Source of the DNA: an uncultured Gammaproteobacteria bacterium
GTDB lineage: Bacteria; Pseudomonadota; Gammaproteobacteria; Steroidobacterales; Woeseiaceae
Assembly: GCA_913063505.1 (NCBI GenBank)
Contig: CAJXYT010000004.1
Coordinates: forward strand, 1-60,261
Length of the DNA: 60,261 nucleotides
Reading direction: 5' to 3'
The notes under the pieces are model-generated. The model saw only the letters and a program-made list of their open reading frames with translations. It was not told the origin of the DNA and made no database searches. A program made the position numbers and the translations under genes. How positions within the stretch are numbered: the stretch's first letter is position 1; the number at the start of each line of letters is the position of its first letter. Shown here piece by piece: positions 9,683 through 19,258 of the stretch.

Positions 9683-11158
9683 CTACTCAGGCCGATAGGC
9701 TAGATCCAGTTGCCGGGCTGCTTTCACGTCGTCCAGTCGTCGCACTGGCATGGTGTACGGCGCATCCTTGAACTCGGTGCCCTCCTTGGCTGCCGTCGCG
9801 ATTGCGATCATTGCGGTAACAAAATTATCCAGGGTTTCCTTGCTTTCCGTTTCGGTTGGCTCGATGAGTAGGCACTCAGGCACCAGCAGTGGGAAATAAG
9901 TAGTCGGGGCATGATAATTCTTGTCCAGCAGCGCTTTGGCGAGGTCCATCGCCGTCAGATTCAATGATCGCGCCTCGCGTTTCAGCGTGACAATGAACTC
10001 ATGACTCGCCCGCCGCGTCGGGAACGCCAGTTCGAAGCCAGCCTCCTGTAGTCTTGAGGAAAGATAGTTCGCATTGAGCGTGGCGTATTCAGAAACGCGC
10101 TCCATACCGTCACGCCCCAGCATCCGCATGTACACATAAGCTCGAAACAAAACGCCTGCATTGCCCATAAAGCCGGACAGTCGGCCGATGCTTTGCGGCA
10201 GATCGTCCTCGGAAAGCCAGTCGTACACAGTCTCTCCATCGACCTGCTTACTACCAACAACCGGTATCGGCATGAACGGTAGTAACCGATCATTTACGCC
10301 AACAGCGCCCGAGCCTGGCCCGCCGCCGCCATGTGGTGTCGAGAACGTCTTGTGTAGATTCATGTGGATCACGTCAAAGTCCATATCGCCCGGTCGAACT
10401 TTGCCAAGAATTGCATTGAGGTTGGCACCGTCGTAATACAGCAGTCCACCAGCGTCATGAACGAGATCCGCAACCTCTTTGATGCGGCGCTCGAAAACAC
10501 CCAGCGTTGACGGATTCGTGAGCATGATACCGGCCGTCTTCGGGCCGACCGCTGATTTCAACGCATCAAAATCGATATCGCCTTCCGTACCCGTTGGCAC
10601 TTCGACCACCTGGCAGCCACACATCATCGCGGTCGCTGGGTTTGTTCCATGGGCCGCATCGGGACATATGATTTCGGTACGTTCATGATCGCCGCGAGCT
10701 TCGTGATATGCCTTGATCATTGCAACGCCCGCAAACTCGCCTTGCGCGCCGGCCATCGGCGTCAGCGAAACGCCTTTCATTCCCGTGACGTCTTTCAGCA
10801 TTTCTTGCAACTCGAACATGCAGGTCAGAAAGCCCTGTCCATGGGATACGGGACCCAAGGGATGTCGCCCAGAAAATTCAGGCAGCAATGCCAGCGCATT
10901 ACACGCTCGCGGGTTGTACTTCATTGTGCACGAGCCCAATGGATAGAATTGCGTGTCGATCGAGAAATTCATCTGCGATAAGCGTGTAAAATGGCGCACG
11001 GTCTGCAGCTCGGATGCCTCCGGCAAGCGCGGCTTGTCGTTTCGCATCAAGTTCGACGGGATATTCGACGCTTCTGCGTCAGCCGGTGCCTGTGCGAAAG
11101 CTCGACGCCCACTGCGGGACTTGTCAAATATCAGTTCACTACTCATACGACTATTCAT
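9683..11158 (-). CDS. gcvPB: Glycine dehydrogenase (decarboxylating) subunit 2
   Basis: This is the PLP-carrying half of the split P-protein of the glycine cleavage system. The 491-residue protein contains [13 protein letters not shown], the [11 protein letters not shown] cofactor-binding loop, and the PLP lysine Lys270 in [18 protein letters not shown]. The ATG at 11158 overlaps the tpx stop by 8 bp and has GGGA upstream. An in-frame ATG at 11146 is a possible alternative. It works with GcvPA, GcvH and GcvT to convert glycine to CO2, ammonia and methylene-THF. It is the last gene of the riboswitch-controlled operon. Confidence 0.95.
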   Translation of the reverse strand: MNSRMSSELIFDKSRSGRRAFAQAPADAEASNIPSNLMRNDKPRLPEASELQTVRHFTRLSQMNFSIDTQFYPLGSCTMKYNPRACNALALLPEFSGRHPLGPVSHGQGFLTCMFELQEMLKDVTGMKGVSLTPMAGAQGEFAGVAMIKAYHEARGDHERTEIICPDAAHGTNPATAMMCGCQVVEVPTGTEGDIDFDALKSAVGPKTAGIMLTNPSTLGVFERRIKEVADLVHDAGGLLYYDGANLNAILGKVRPGDMDFDVIHMNLHKTFSTPHGGGGPGSGAVGVNDRLLPFMPIPVVGSKQVDGETVYDWLSEDDLPQSIGRLSGFMGNAGVLFRAYVYMRMLGRDGMERVSEYATLNANYLSSRLQEAGFELAFPTRRASHEFIVTLKREARSLNLTAMDLAKALLDKNYHAPTTYFPLLVPECLLIEPTETESKETLDNFVTAMIAIATAAKEGTEFKDAPYTMPVRRLDDVKAARQLDLAYRPE

Positions 11159-11666
11159 TTATTTCAATTCCCAGCGCGCGGAATGCCGCGCGATAATCAG
11201 GTTCTTTGGAGATATCTTGGATCTGCTCCCTGTGCACGACCGTATTATTCTCGTCTAAGACGACAACCCCACATGCGAACATGCCAGCGTATGGTCCTTC
11301 TATAATCCGCACGCCGTAATTCTCGCCAAATCCATCGTGACGAATCGCTGACAAACCAATTGCGTGCTCGAGCCCATGCTCATCTTTAAATCGTTTATGA
11401 GCGAATGGTAAGTCGTAGGAAACCATCAGCATCGCGACGTCATCGGCCTCACCAGCAAGACGATCAAATTCGATAACCGATTTGGCGCACACACTGGTGT
11501 CGACGCTGATAAAGATGTTCAGCACTTTTCTCACGCCCATGAAACTTGCAAAGGACACGTTTTGCAGTGACGTGTTAACCAGAGAAATGTCCGGCGCGTG
11601 GCTACCAATGGTTGGCAAATCGCCGTATATGCGATAGCTCGCGTTTTCGTATTGAATTTTGGCCAC
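11151..11666 (-). CDS. tpx: Thiol peroxidase (Tpx-type peroxiredoxin) lacking the usual resolving cysteine
   Basis: This 171-residue peroxiredoxin aligns along its length with E. coli Tpx. [18 protein letters not shown] carries the peroxidatic Cys60, and DLPFAHKRF, the [12 protein letters not shown] loop and the TEPDY-like KEPDYRAA segment are conserved. At the site where E. coli Tpx has resolving Cys95 (RFC) this protein has lysine (RFK, Lys94). The only other cysteine is Cys132 in GMFACGVVV. It may therefore act as a 1-Cys enzyme, use Cys132, or use an external thiol. The gene sits inside the glycine cleavage operon, 11 bases after gcvPA and overlapping gcvPB by 8, so it should be co-expressed under the glycine riboswitch. 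Confidence 0.92.
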   Translation of the reverse strand: MAKIQYENASYRIYGDLPTIGSHAPDISLVNTSLQNVSFASFMGVRKVLNIFISVDTSVCAKSVIEFDRLAGEADDVAMLMVSYDLPFAHKRFKDEHGLEHAIGLSAIRHDGFGENYGVRIIEGPYAGMFACGVVVLDENNTVVHREQIQDISKEPDYRAAFRALGIEINE

Positions 11667-11677
11667 TTGATTCCCCG

Positions 11678-13045
11678 CTATACGCTATTCGTATTTGCTG
11701 AAGCCAGCACGTCGGAAAATGCCGCGATGCACGCTTCGATATCACCTTGGGTCTTTGTTTCAGTCGCGCAAACAAGCAACGCGTCCGTGCCGACGAAGGG
11801 CGTTATATCTAAGCCGGCCAGAATGTCGCGGTCTGCAAGCGTCTCCAGCAGCGGTGTAACCGGTTGATCCAGCTTTAAGGCAACCTCGTGGAAGAACGGC
11901 CCGTCGAATAAACGTTCGACTCCGTCCAATGCCGACAGACCATCGACGAGCAGTGCGGTATTGTGATGGCAGGTATTCGCTACGTTCACGAGCCCTTCAT
12001 GGCCAAGCAAAGACATATAAATCGTCGCGGCTGTGACCATAAGTCCCTGATTCGTACAGATATTCGAGGTCGCTTTTGAGCGTCTGATATGCTGCTCGCG
12101 CGCCTGCAACGTCAGTGCAAAGCCGGGCTTGTCATCGAGATCTGTTGTACGTCCAACGATTCGTCCCGGCATCTGTCGCACATGCTTTTTTTTGCACGTC
12201 ATGAAACCGAAGTACGGCCCGCCGGATGACATTGGGATACCCAAAGGCTGCCCTTCACCTATCGCGATATCAGCGCCCTCTGCGCCCCAGCGTCCTGGCG
12301 CCTTTAGTAGCGCCAACGATGTTGGGTTGACGACACCGATCATCAATGCGCCGTTGGCGTGCGCCCAATCCGTTATGCGATCAACATCATCCAATGTTCC
12401 GGTAAATGATGGCTGCTGAAGAACCACTGCAACCGGATCGCCGCCCTCCGGTAATGCATTAAAATCGACATTGCCGGTTGTCATATCCTCGGGAAGTCGT
12501 TCGAACGTCAATCCCTGTGCGCCGGCGATTGCCGCTGCGACCTGCTCATAAACTGGATTCACGCCCGGTGCCAATAGCACGCGACCGCTCTTAACGCGAC
12601 GGTTAATCCGCACTGCCATAAGTGATGCTTCGGCCAGCGCTGACGCACCGTCGTACAGTGATGCATTGCTAACGTCGAGCCCAGTGAGCTCAGTGATCAT
12701 CGTTTGGTACTCGTAGATCACTTGCAGCGTGCCCTGGCTCGCTTCCGCCTGATACGGCGTGTAGGCGCTGTAGAACTCACCACGCGTTGCGATATCCCAC
12801 ACGGCGGTCGGAATGTGATGCTCGTAAGCACCAGCACCGATGAAGCACATTGGCGAGCCATCCATCTTGGCGCGTTGCCTCATGAGTCGCGAAATTTCCA
12901 TCTCGCTAAGCGCCTCTGGAACATGCTCTAATTGCTCTATCTTCAGTTCGGTGGGAATCTCGTCAAAAAGATCGGCGATAGAATCGACACCAATTTTTTT
13001 CAACATTTCACGCGTGTCTTTTTCTGTATGCGGTATGAAAGGCAT
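11678..13045 (-). CDS. gcvPA: Glycine dehydrogenase (decarboxylating) subunit 1
   Basis: This 455-residue protein is the N-terminal-half subunit of the split P-protein. The start [23 protein letters not shown] is typical of GcvPA. Further marks are [11 protein letters not shown]-like [31 protein letters not shown], and [19 protein letters not shown]. It forms a heterotetramer with GcvPB in organisms with split P-protein. It lies between gcvH (8-base gap) and tpx (11-base gap). GcvPA and GcvPB are each complete and separated by tpx, so this is a natural split and not a broken gcvP. Confidence 0.96.
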   Translation of the reverse strand: MPFIPHTEKDTREMLKKIGVDSIADLFDEIPTELKIEQLEHVPEALSEMEISRLMRQRAKMDGSPMCFIGAGAYEHHIPTAVWDIATRGEFYSAYTPYQAEASQGTLQVIYEYQTMITELTGLDVSNASLYDGASALAEASLMAVRINRRVKSGRVLLAPGVNPVYEQVAAAIAGAQGLTFERLPEDMTTGNVDFNALPEGGDPVAVVLQQPSFTGTLDDVDRITDWAHANGALMIGVVNPTSLALLKAPGRWGAEGADIAIGEGQPLGIPMSSGGPYFGFMTCKKKHVRQMPGRIVGRTTDLDDKPGFALTLQAREQHIRRSKATSNICTNQGLMVTAATIYMSLLGHEGLVNVANTCHHNTALLVDGLSALDGVERLFDGPFFHEVALKLDQPVTPLLETLADRDILAGLDITPFVGTDALLVCATETKTQGDIEACIAAFSDVLASANTNSV

Positions 13046-13053
13046 TGCTCTTC

Positions 13054-13449
13054 TCAGTCGTCCAGATCGTCGATGAATTGCTGATAGTCATCGGGAGACA
13101 TCAACGTACTTTCGTCAAAAGCATCCGTAGGCTGCATGCGCACTATCCAACCATCGCCGTACGGATCAGAATTGATTTTCTCAGGAACATCGGCCAACTC
13201 TTCGTTAATGGCTACGATGCTCCCACCGATAGGTGCGTAAACATCTGAGGCTGCTTTGACTGACTCAACTACGGCCATCTCGTCAGCCTCATCAACGTCT
13301 TGCCCTACCTCGGGGAGCTCTACGTAAACCAGATCGCCTAATGCACCTTGTGCATGATCTGTAATACCTATAGTTACTGAACCGTCATCTTCGCGACGCA
13401 GCCACTCATGATCTTTAGTGTACAAAAGGTCTCCGGGTAATTCATTCAT
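13054..13449 (-). CDS. gcvH: Glycine cleavage system H protein
   Basis: This 131-residue lipoyl carrier shuttles the aminomethyl group between the P- and T-proteins. The lipoylated lysine is Lys65 in the [12 protein letters not shown] motif. The N terminus [11 protein letters not shown] and the C-terminal [13 protein letters not shown] are family-typical. The start codon overlaps the gcvT stop (ATGA), showing translational coupling, and gcvPA follows 8 bases downstream. Confidence 0.97.
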   Translation of the reverse strand: MNELPGDLLYTKDHEWLRREDDGSVTIGITDHAQGALGDLVYVELPEVGQDVDEADEMAVVESVKAASDVYAPIGGSIVAINEELADVPEKINSDPYGDGWIVRMQPTDAFDESTLMSPDDYQQFIDDLDD

Positions 13450-14552
13450 AATGTCTCTCCCTCAATGTTAATTCGAATCTTTCCGCTGCAAACGAACGGC
13501 GTCTTAACGATGCGAACGTTCAGCATTTTTCCTCTGACTTCGACCATTGCACGATCGTAGTCACCCGCCGGCACCCGTGCCAGGGCAATAGATTTTCCGA
13601 TGCTAGGCGAGAATCCGCCGCTTGTAATCTCGCCTTCGCCAATTCCCTCAACGACGACCTTTTGATGATTCCTCAGTACACCTTTGTCTTCCAGTAACAA
13701 GCCGACGAATCGTCGTCTGTCCGGAGAATGACGTAATTCTTCAAGCGCGCCACGACCGATAAAGTCCCGTTCTGCTGGCTCCCAGCCGATGGTCCAGTTA
13801 AGACCGGCCTCAAGTGGCGAAATAGATTCGTCCATGTCGGTCCCATAGAGATTCATCGCAGCTTCCAGACGAAGAGTATCTCGGGCACCAAGACCACAAG
13901 GCGCGGCGCCTCTGGACAACAATTGATCCCAAATTTCTGGAGCGTCGGCAGCCGGCATGCAAAGCTCCCAACCATCTTCGCCCGTGTAGCCTGTTCGGGC
14001 GATGAACATCTCACCTGCTTGAAGGCTATAGAAAGGCTTCAGCGCCAATGCGGCATCTCTGTGTTCGGCGGCTATGCTGTCGGCTGCAAGTTGCCGCGCA
14101 TTCGGTCCCTGAACCGCGATCATCGCCAGATCCGCACGTTCGTTGACTGCGACATCGAAAGGTCCAGCTTGCTCTCGAATCCAGGCCAGATCCTTGTCAC
14201 GAGTCGCTGCATTGACCACGAGCCGGTAGTCGGTGTCGGATATGTAGTAGATGATGAGGTCGTCGATAACGCCACCGTCGGCGTTCAGCATGGCAGTATA
14301 AAGCGCTTTGCCGTAATCCTTTAGTTTCGCGACATCGTTCGCGACCAGGTACTGCAGAAACACTCGAGAGCGCTCACCGGACAAATCAACGATTGTCATG
14401 TGCGAGACATCAAAGGCACCGGCGTTCTGGCGCACAGCGTGATGCTCTTGCTTCTGCGATCCGTAATGCAGAGGCATGTCCCAGCCGCCAAAATCGACGA
14501 TACGAGCGCCGGCTTCGTTGTGCTTTTCAAAAAGTGCTGTTTTCGATCCCAT
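13446..14552 (-). CDS. gcvT: Glycine cleavage system aminomethyltransferase (T protein)
   Basis: This 368-residue T-protein transfers the methylene group from the H-protein aminomethyl adduct to tetrahydrofolate and releases ammonia. Visible blocks are ARIVDFGGWDMPLHYGSQ, AGAFDVSHM, LMIAVQGPNAR-like MIAVQGPNARQ, ARTGYTGEDGWEL and LGARDTLRLEAAMNLYG. It is the first gene of the gcvT-gcvH-gcvPA-tpx-gcvPB operon and starts about 33 bases after the riboswitch terminator hairpin. Expression should therefore respond to glycine. Confidence 0.97.
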   Translation of the reverse strand: MGSKTALFEKHNEAGARIVDFGGWDMPLHYGSQKQEHHAVRQNAGAFDVSHMTIVDLSGERSRVFLQYLVANDVAKLKDYGKALYTAMLNADGGVIDDLIIYYISDTDYRLVVNAATRDKDLAWIREQAGPFDVAVNERADLAMIAVQGPNARQLAADSIAAEHRDAALALKPFYSLQAGEMFIARTGYTGEDGWELCMPAADAPEIWDQLLSRGAAPCGLGARDTLRLEAAMNLYGTDMDESISPLEAGLNWTIGWEPAERDFIGRGALEELRHSPDRRRFVGLLLEDKGVLRNHQKVVVEGIGEGEITSGGFSPSIGKSIALARVPAGDYDRAMVEVRGKMLNVRIVKTPFVCSGKIRINIEGETL

Positions 14553-14584
14553 TAGCTCTTATCCGCCAGATTTTGCAAAATAAA

Positions 14585-14612
14585 GGGCGGCAGACGCATC
14601 GGTCTGCCGCCC
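14585..14612 (-). terminator. Intrinsic terminator hairpin of the glycine riboswitch
   Basis: An 11-bp perfect stem (GGGCGGCAGAC / GTCTGCCGCCC) with a 6-base loop is followed on the minus strand by TTTATTTT. It directly abuts the 3' end of aptamer 2, ending about 33 bases before the gcvT ATG. This is the expected expression platform: without glycine the terminator should form, and with glycine aptamer folding should favour read-through. The on-switch direction is known for this class and is inferred here. Confidence 0.85.
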
Positions 14613-14786
14613 CTCTGTCCTTTGCTACCTGAGAGATCAATGGCTCGTTGAGCCACATACCCCTTCGGTGGGCCGTGTCGGCCGCTCTCCAGAGCTAATC
14701 AGCGTACTCAGTCCTTTTGCCTGAGCGTTTCCGGGCGTGTTGCGCCTTCGGCGCCTCGATTGAACGAGGTCTCTTCTGTGCACGCT
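14613..14786 (-). promoter_or_regulatory. Tandem glycine riboswitch (two aptamers)
   Basis: Read on the minus strand, the leader holds two glycine aptamers in series. Aptamer 1 has AGAGACC, CGCCGAAGGCGC and CAGGCAAAAGGACTG. Aptamer 2 has GGAGAGCGGCC, CACCGAAGGGGT and CAGGTAGCAAAGGACAG. The outer P1 helix of aptamer 1 pairs AGCGTGC with a matching stretch ending TACGCT. P1 of aptamer 2 pairs CTCTG with CAGAG. It lies immediately upstream of gcvT with an intrinsic terminator between, the standard arrangement for glycine control of gcv operons. Confidence 0.95.
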
Positions 14787-14802
14787 ATCGATTAGTGCGG
14801 GC

Positions 14803-14831
14803 ATCATAGCCAAGTGCGCCGCCGGTTGCCA
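14803..14831 (-). promoter_or_regulatory. Candidate sigma70 promoter for the riboswitch-gcv operon
   Basis: On the minus strand TATGAT lies about 17 bases upstream of the first base of the aptamer-1 P1 helix, the right place for a -10 element. TGGCAA sits 17 bases further upstream as a weak -35 match. The -10 is convincing by position. The -35 is poor. Confidence 0.4.
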
Positions 14832-14872
14832 GTAGACTGATGGGTAGGTAACACTTGCCTCCCTTGCGGGCG

Positions 14873-16027
14873 TTACTTGACGCCCAGCGCGACCTTAACG
14901 GCGCATTCTCGGACCGGCCCGCTGCGATTAAACATTCGCATACCGGCCATTCTTATGTCTCCCACCAAGCCTGAGTCTGTCGTAAACAGTCGATTGAGGC
15001 CGGTCATGAAGTGCAACATCGTTAAATTAGCCCCCTTCCGGGCGCGCTCATAACGACGTAAAACGGGGCGGTCGCCGGGATGTAAGCCGTTACCGATAGC
15101 GGCGTCGATCACGCCAGCGAGCTCCGCTGCATCCTGCAGCCCCAGATTTGCGCCTTGACCCGCTAACGGATGAATGGCGTGAGCGGCATCACCGATCAAG
15201 GCGAGACCAGCCTTGACGTAATTTTCCGCATGCTGAGCACAAAGAGGAAATGCGCCCTTCGGGCCCGCCACAGTCAACCTGCCAAGAACGCCATCGGAGA
15301 CATCCGTCAGTATTTGACCAAGTTCATCGTCCGGCAATTCCACAACCCGTGCTGCCTCGTCAGGGGTCGTTGACCAGACAACAGAAATTCGGCCGTCAGC
15401 CAGCGGCAACATACCGATCGGCCCATCGTGCAAGAATCGCTGCCGTGCAATTCCCCTGTGCTCATGTTCCGCCTTGAGGTGGGTCACCACTGCGGTTTGG
15501 TCGTATGGCCACTGATTGGTCTTGATGCCTGCCAGCTCGCGAACAAATGAACGAGCGCCATCGGCGCCAACAACAAGGTCTGCCTCCGGCATTGCTGTAA
15601 TTTTGGTATCGAAGCTGAGCACTACATTGCTGTCGTCGAGAACTCGTAGCAGCGCATCCTGGATAAGGACGTTTTCGACGATGTGCCCCAACTGCGGAAC
15701 AGCAAATTCGGCCGCGTCGAAATACAATGCCGCAGCACCATCGGGATCGTCATTTTCATCCCAAACACGCATGGCCTGATACGGCGAAACGCGCATATCT
15801 TTGATGAGTGGCCAGGCCCCGACCGAATCCAGCATTTCGATCGACCCATTCGCCATGGCCGACACGCGGAGTGAAACTTCGTTAGCCGAAGAAAAAACAG
15901 GTCGAGAAACAGCATCGATTACGCTTATTTTCAATGACGCAGCATGCCGCCCTTTGGTCAATAAAGCCGCAAACATCAGACCAGTAATCCCCGCGCCAAT
16001 AATTGTAATGTTGAACTGGCCCCTCAT
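14873..16027 (-). CDS. FAD-dependent ubiquinone biosynthesis hydroxylase (UbiI/VisC-like)
   Basis: This 384-residue flavoprotein monooxygenase belongs to the UbiH/UbiI/UbiF/UbiM group acting on polyprenylphenols in coenzyme Q synthesis. The N-terminal dinucleotide fold IIGAGITGLMFA, the middle motif DLVVGADGARSFVRE, and the second FAD motif LIGDAAHAIHPLAGQGANLGLQD are clear. Its start overlaps the ubiH stop by ATGA, following the pepP-ubiH-visC order of E. coli. By position it would be the C5 hydroxylase UbiI. Sequence motifs alone cannot separate UbiI from UbiM or UbiF. Coq7 elsewhere in the window probably fills the UbiF role. Confidence 0.88.
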   Translation of the reverse strand: MRGQFNITIIGAGITGLMFAALLTKGRHAASLKISVIDAVSRPVFSSANEVSLRVSAMANGSIEMLDSVGAWPLIKDMRVSPYQAMRVWDENDDPDGAAALYFDAAEFAVPQLGHIVENVLIQDALLRVLDDSNVVLSFDTKITAMPEADLVVGADGARSFVRELAGIKTNQWPYDQTAVVTHLKAEHEHRGIARQRFLHDGPIGMLPLADGRISVVWSTTPDEAARVVELPDDELGQILTDVSDGVLGRLTVAGPKGAFPLCAQHAENYVKAGLALIGDAAHAIHPLAGQGANLGLQDAAELAGVIDAAIGNGLHPGDRPVLRRYERARKGANLTMLHFMTGLNRLFTTDSGLVGDIRMAGMRMFNRSGPVRECAVKVALGVK

Positions 16028-17256
16028 CGCAACGGCACGCCACGGGACAAACGCGGTAACTCGCCGGCGAGTCCCATTGTGTGTTTTGCGAACATTGGCC
16101 GCACCCCTGGGATCAGATCGAAACCGATCATTCCAATATTGCGCAGCGTTCGTAGTCCAGGGCGAGTGCTACCGAAAAGCCGTACGAGATTGTCCGTGAA
16201 GTGCACCAGTTTTTTCTGATCCGCACGACGCCACCCGGCATAGCGATCAAGAATATTCGAATCGCCCGGGTCGATGATCCCGGATGGGGTATCCGCTATG
16301 CAATCACACAGCGCAGCGACATCGCGCATACCGAGGTTGAATCCTTGTGCCGAAACGGGGTGCAATCCGTGTGCTGAGTTACCGACCAATACACTTCTCG
16401 TAGCGGTCAGCCGGACGGCTTTGCTCAACATCAACGGATAGGCCACCCGAGCGCTGACGCGCGAGAACTTTCCAAGCCGGTATCCGAACTCTTCCTGAAT
16501 TTCAGCCAGGAACGCATCGTCGCCGAGAGAAAGAATACGGTCTGCATCATCCTCAGAAACTGTCCAGATAAATCCTGCTCGCCCATCTACCACTGGTAAT
16601 ATCGCCAGTGGTCCTTGCGGCGTGAACCTTTCGAACGCGCGGTTACAAAGTTCTTTTTCCGGCAACAAATTACCGACTACAGCACGTTGAGCATAGGCGC
16701 GTTTTTGCACCGATACACCCATCATCTCACGGACGCTGGATTTTGCTCCATCTGCAGCGATTAGTAGCTTGCACGATAATGAACGCTCACCTTTATCAGA
16801 TGCGATTGTCGCAACAGCCTGATCGGGACCGAGCTCGATGCTTTCAATGCGGGCCGGACAGATCATGTCGACGTTGTTCATTGTCAACAGCGCAGATTGC
16901 AAGACTTCGCCCAAGACCCGGTTGATCACAACGTAACCAAGCGCCTCCACCCCTCTCTCTTTCGCATCGATATGCGAAAAACCGAAGCGACCCTTATCGG
17001 ATACGTGGATGTTGGAAATGGGCGTAGATGCGGCAACGACGTCATCCCAAAGCTGCATCGCTTCGAACATGCGCTGTGTGCTTCGAGACAATGCAGTCGA
17101 ACGATCGTCAAAACTTGGTTGCTGGCTTTCCTTGCGCGCGATCGCCTCGACAACGGCAACGCGTAGTCCAAGCGGAGCGAGCGCCAACGCAAGACTCGTA
17201 CCGATCATGCCGCCACCTGCGATGATAATATCGTAGTTGTCAGTCTCGCTGTTCAT
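16024..17256 (-). CDS. ubiH: 2-octaprenyl-6-methoxyphenol hydroxylase (UbiH)
   Basis: This 410-residue FAD-dependent aromatic hydroxylase of ubiquinone synthesis starts with YDIIIAGGGMIGTSLALALAPLG (Rossmann FAD motif). It has LLIAADGAKSSVREMMG and ends the FAD site with LVGNSAHGLHPVSAQGFNLGMRD, where GN replaces the common GD as in E. coli UbiH. It lies between pepP (3-base gap) and the second hydroxylase (4-base overlap). The call as UbiH rests on motif detail plus conserved gene order. Confidence 0.92.
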   Translation of the reverse strand: MNSETDNYDIIIAGGGMIGTSLALALAPLGLRVAVVEAIARKESQQPSFDDRSTALSRSTQRMFEAMQLWDDVVAASTPISNIHVSDKGRFGFSHIDAKERGVEALGYVVINRVLGEVLQSALLTMNNVDMICPARIESIELGPDQAVATIASDKGERSLSCKLLIAADGAKSSVREMMGVSVQKRAYAQRAVVGNLLPEKELCNRAFERFTPQGPLAILPVVDGRAGFIWTVSEDDADRILSLGDDAFLAEIQEEFGYRLGKFSRVSARVAYPLMLSKAVRLTATRSVLVGNSAHGLHPVSAQGFNLGMRDVAALCDCIADTPSGIIDPGDSNILDRYAGWRRADQKKLVHFTDNLVRLFGSTRPGLRTLRNIGMIGFDLIPGVRPMFAKHTMGLAGELPRLSRGVPLR

Positions 17257-17259
17257 TGG

Positions 17260-18564
17260 CTATGCACCATTCATCAGCGACTCAATTGCATCTGGCTCTT
17301 TAGCTAGACCCTTACTCAGAACGTCCGGCCCTTTATTGCATATCGCGACGTCATCCTCGATGCGGATACCGATATTGCGAAACGCTTTCGGGACCTTGCG
17401 ACTGTTCCCGATGTAAATTCCTGGCTCCACTGTCGTAACCATTCCCGCCTCGAGCATTCGCCACTCATTGCCGACTTTGTAATCGCCGACATCATGTACA
17501 TCCATTCCAATCCAATGACCGGTACGGTGCATATAATACGACTGATAGGCTGCAGTCTTAATCAAGCTCGTCAATGAACCTTCAAGCAAACCAAGTTTCT
17601 TAAGTCCTTTTGTGATCACCCTGACAGCTGCGTCGTGTGGATCGTTCCAATGATTGCCCACCACAGTTTTCTCGATTGCCGCTTTCTGCGCCGCAAGTAC
17701 AATTTCGTACACAGCCAGCTGTTCCGAACTGAACCTTCCATTGACTGGAAATGTCCGCGTAATGTCCGAGGCATAGTAGTCGAGCTCGCAACCTGCATCG
17801 ATCAATAACAGGTCGCCATCCTTCAGTTCTGCGTTATTCTCGACATAGTGCAGGATGCATGCGTTCTGGCCACCACCAACAATTGGGCTATAGGAGTTCG
17901 AAGCATCATTCTGGCGAAACTCGTGAATGAACTCAGCTTCAACTTCGTATTCGAACAATCCTGGCCGGGTCACTCGCATAGCTCGTTTGTGTGCCTCAAC
18001 GGCGACTTTGGCGGACTTGCGTAAGGCCGATATCTCGCCGCGGCTTTTATAAAGACGCATGTCATGCAGTAGGTGATCGAGTGCAACGAACTCATGCGGC
18101 GTCTGTACACCTCGACGCAATCGCGAGCGCAGCATATTGACCCACTCGGCCATGCGCGAATCAAATTCTGAGTACATGCCCATCGTGTAGTAGACCCGGC
18201 TGCAGGATTCCATAATCCCAGGCAAAATATCGTCGAGATCTTCAATCGGAAAAGCGTCATCCGCGCCGTATTGATCTACCGCGCCTTCTTGCCCCGCGCG
18301 CAAACCATCCCACTGCTCTCGCTTCTGGTCCTTTTCGCGACAAAACAACAAGTATTCACCGTTCGCGCGGCCTGGTACCAGCACTGCGACCGCCTCAGGC
18401 TCCGAAAATCCCGTCATATAAAAGAAGTCGCTGTCTTGGCGGAAGCGGTATTCAACGTCCCTGCTGCGCGTTCTGACGGACGCTGCTGGCAATATAACGA
18501 TGCCGCCCCGCCCAACCATGCGCATCAGTTGTCGACGGCGCTTCTTGAATTCTTCGCTATTCAT
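17260..18564 (-). CDS. pepP: Xaa-Pro aminopeptidase P
   Basis: This 434-residue dimanganese aminopeptidase releases N-terminal residues preceding proline. The pita-bread catalytic fold is marked by metal ligands in LLIDAGCELDYYASDITRTFPV (two Asp), HRTGHWIGMDVHDVG (His), TTVEPGIYI (Glu) and RIEDDV (Glu). The N-terminal domain includes FFYMTGFSEPEAVAVL. The start overlaps the ygfB stop by ATGA and ubiH follows 3 bases after the stop, so ygfB-pepP-ubiH-ubiI is one operon. Confidence 0.97.
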   Translation of the reverse strand: MNSEEFKKRRRQLMRMVGRGGIVILPAASVRTRSRDVEYRFRQDSDFFYMTGFSEPEAVAVLVPGRANGEYLLFCREKDQKREQWDGLRAGQEGAVDQYGADDAFPIEDLDDILPGIMESCSRVYYTMGMYSEFDSRMAEWVNMLRSRLRRGVQTPHEFVALDHLLHDMRLYKSRGEISALRKSAKVAVEAHKRAMRVTRPGLFEYEVEAEFIHEFRQNDASNSYSPIVGGGQNACILHYVENNAELKDGDLLLIDAGCELDYYASDITRTFPVNGRFSSEQLAVYEIVLAAQKAAIEKTVVGNHWNDPHDAAVRVITKGLKKLGLLEGSLTSLIKTAAYQSYYMHRTGHWIGMDVHDVGDYKVGNEWRMLEAGMVTTVEPGIYIGNSRKVPKAFRNIGIRIEDDVAICNKGPDVLSKGLAKEPDAIESLMNGA

Positions 18565-19130
18565 TTCGTCTCACTCTTGGCATTACGGATATCGGCCAGC
18601 TCTTCGTAGCACAATTGGGCGGCTACCCGCACGTATTCGACAAGCTCAAAATAGGCCGCATCGTTTTCCTCTTCATCGATTTCACCATCCAGCTCCACTT
18701 GGGTGATCTGCAACATATCCTTGATGATCTCTGACAGCGGCTCGGCGCCCAGCCTCTCCTTTAAAACGTCACCGTGCTTGGCAGACACCAAGCCATGTAA
18801 GAATCCTTCTGACCAATGCGCCAATGCCTCTGTTCTGGCGCCAACGTCATCCGCATCGTCTGGCAACAGTGGCACGAATTCTGACAGGCGCTCCGATAGT
18901 TGCCAAAAAGTCGATTGATACAGAGTATCAAGTTGCTTTTCGCACTCTTTGCGCAATGCATTGCTCTCGTCGACATTCTCGAGGACTTGCAGCAACCAAT
19001 CCGGTCCCGCCGGCGCTCCGCCGATCGCCAGTCGACCCGTCAAAAGCCCGTGAGTTTGCGCAGCATCCCAACTTGCGCCGCATCGATATAGCGATTCTTC
19101 AAGAACATCGTATTCGACTTTTTCATCCAT
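18561..19130 (-). CDS. ygfB: YgfB/UPF0149 family protein
   Basis: This 189-residue acidic protein has the UPF0149 pattern: AAQTHGLLTGRLAIGG near residue 25, FVPLLPDDADDVGARTEALAHWSEGFLHGL in the middle, and DEEENDAAYFELVEYVRVAAQLCYEEL at the C terminus. Its molecular function is not well defined. It is first in the ygfB-pepP-ubiH-ubiI operon and divergent from the coiled-coil/zapA operon, the arrangement seen in E. coli. Confidence 0.93.
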   Translation of the reverse strand: MDEKVEYDVLEESLYRCGASWDAAQTHGLLTGRLAIGGAPAGPDWLLQVLENVDESNALRKECEKQLDTLYQSTFWQLSERLSEFVPLLPDDADDVGARTEALAHWSEGFLHGLVSAKHGDVLKERLGAEPLSEIIKDMLQITQVELDGEIDEEENDAAYFELVEYVRVAAQLCYEELADIRNAKSETK

Positions 19131-19258
19131 TCGGATGCCAACCTTTGCTTTGCCAACAATCCCTTATGATCCCACGGACCGCCCTTTCTGACCATGTCGG
19201 CGTGCTTCTCCATCAAACGACGATTGCTTCTCCAGAGAGGCCTGATTATATTGGCGGC

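Noticed and set aside
9683-13045. gcvPA and gcvPB considered as a frameshifted single gcvP
   Set aside because: Each is a complete subunit with its own start, and tpx lies between them. The split P-protein is a known natural form.
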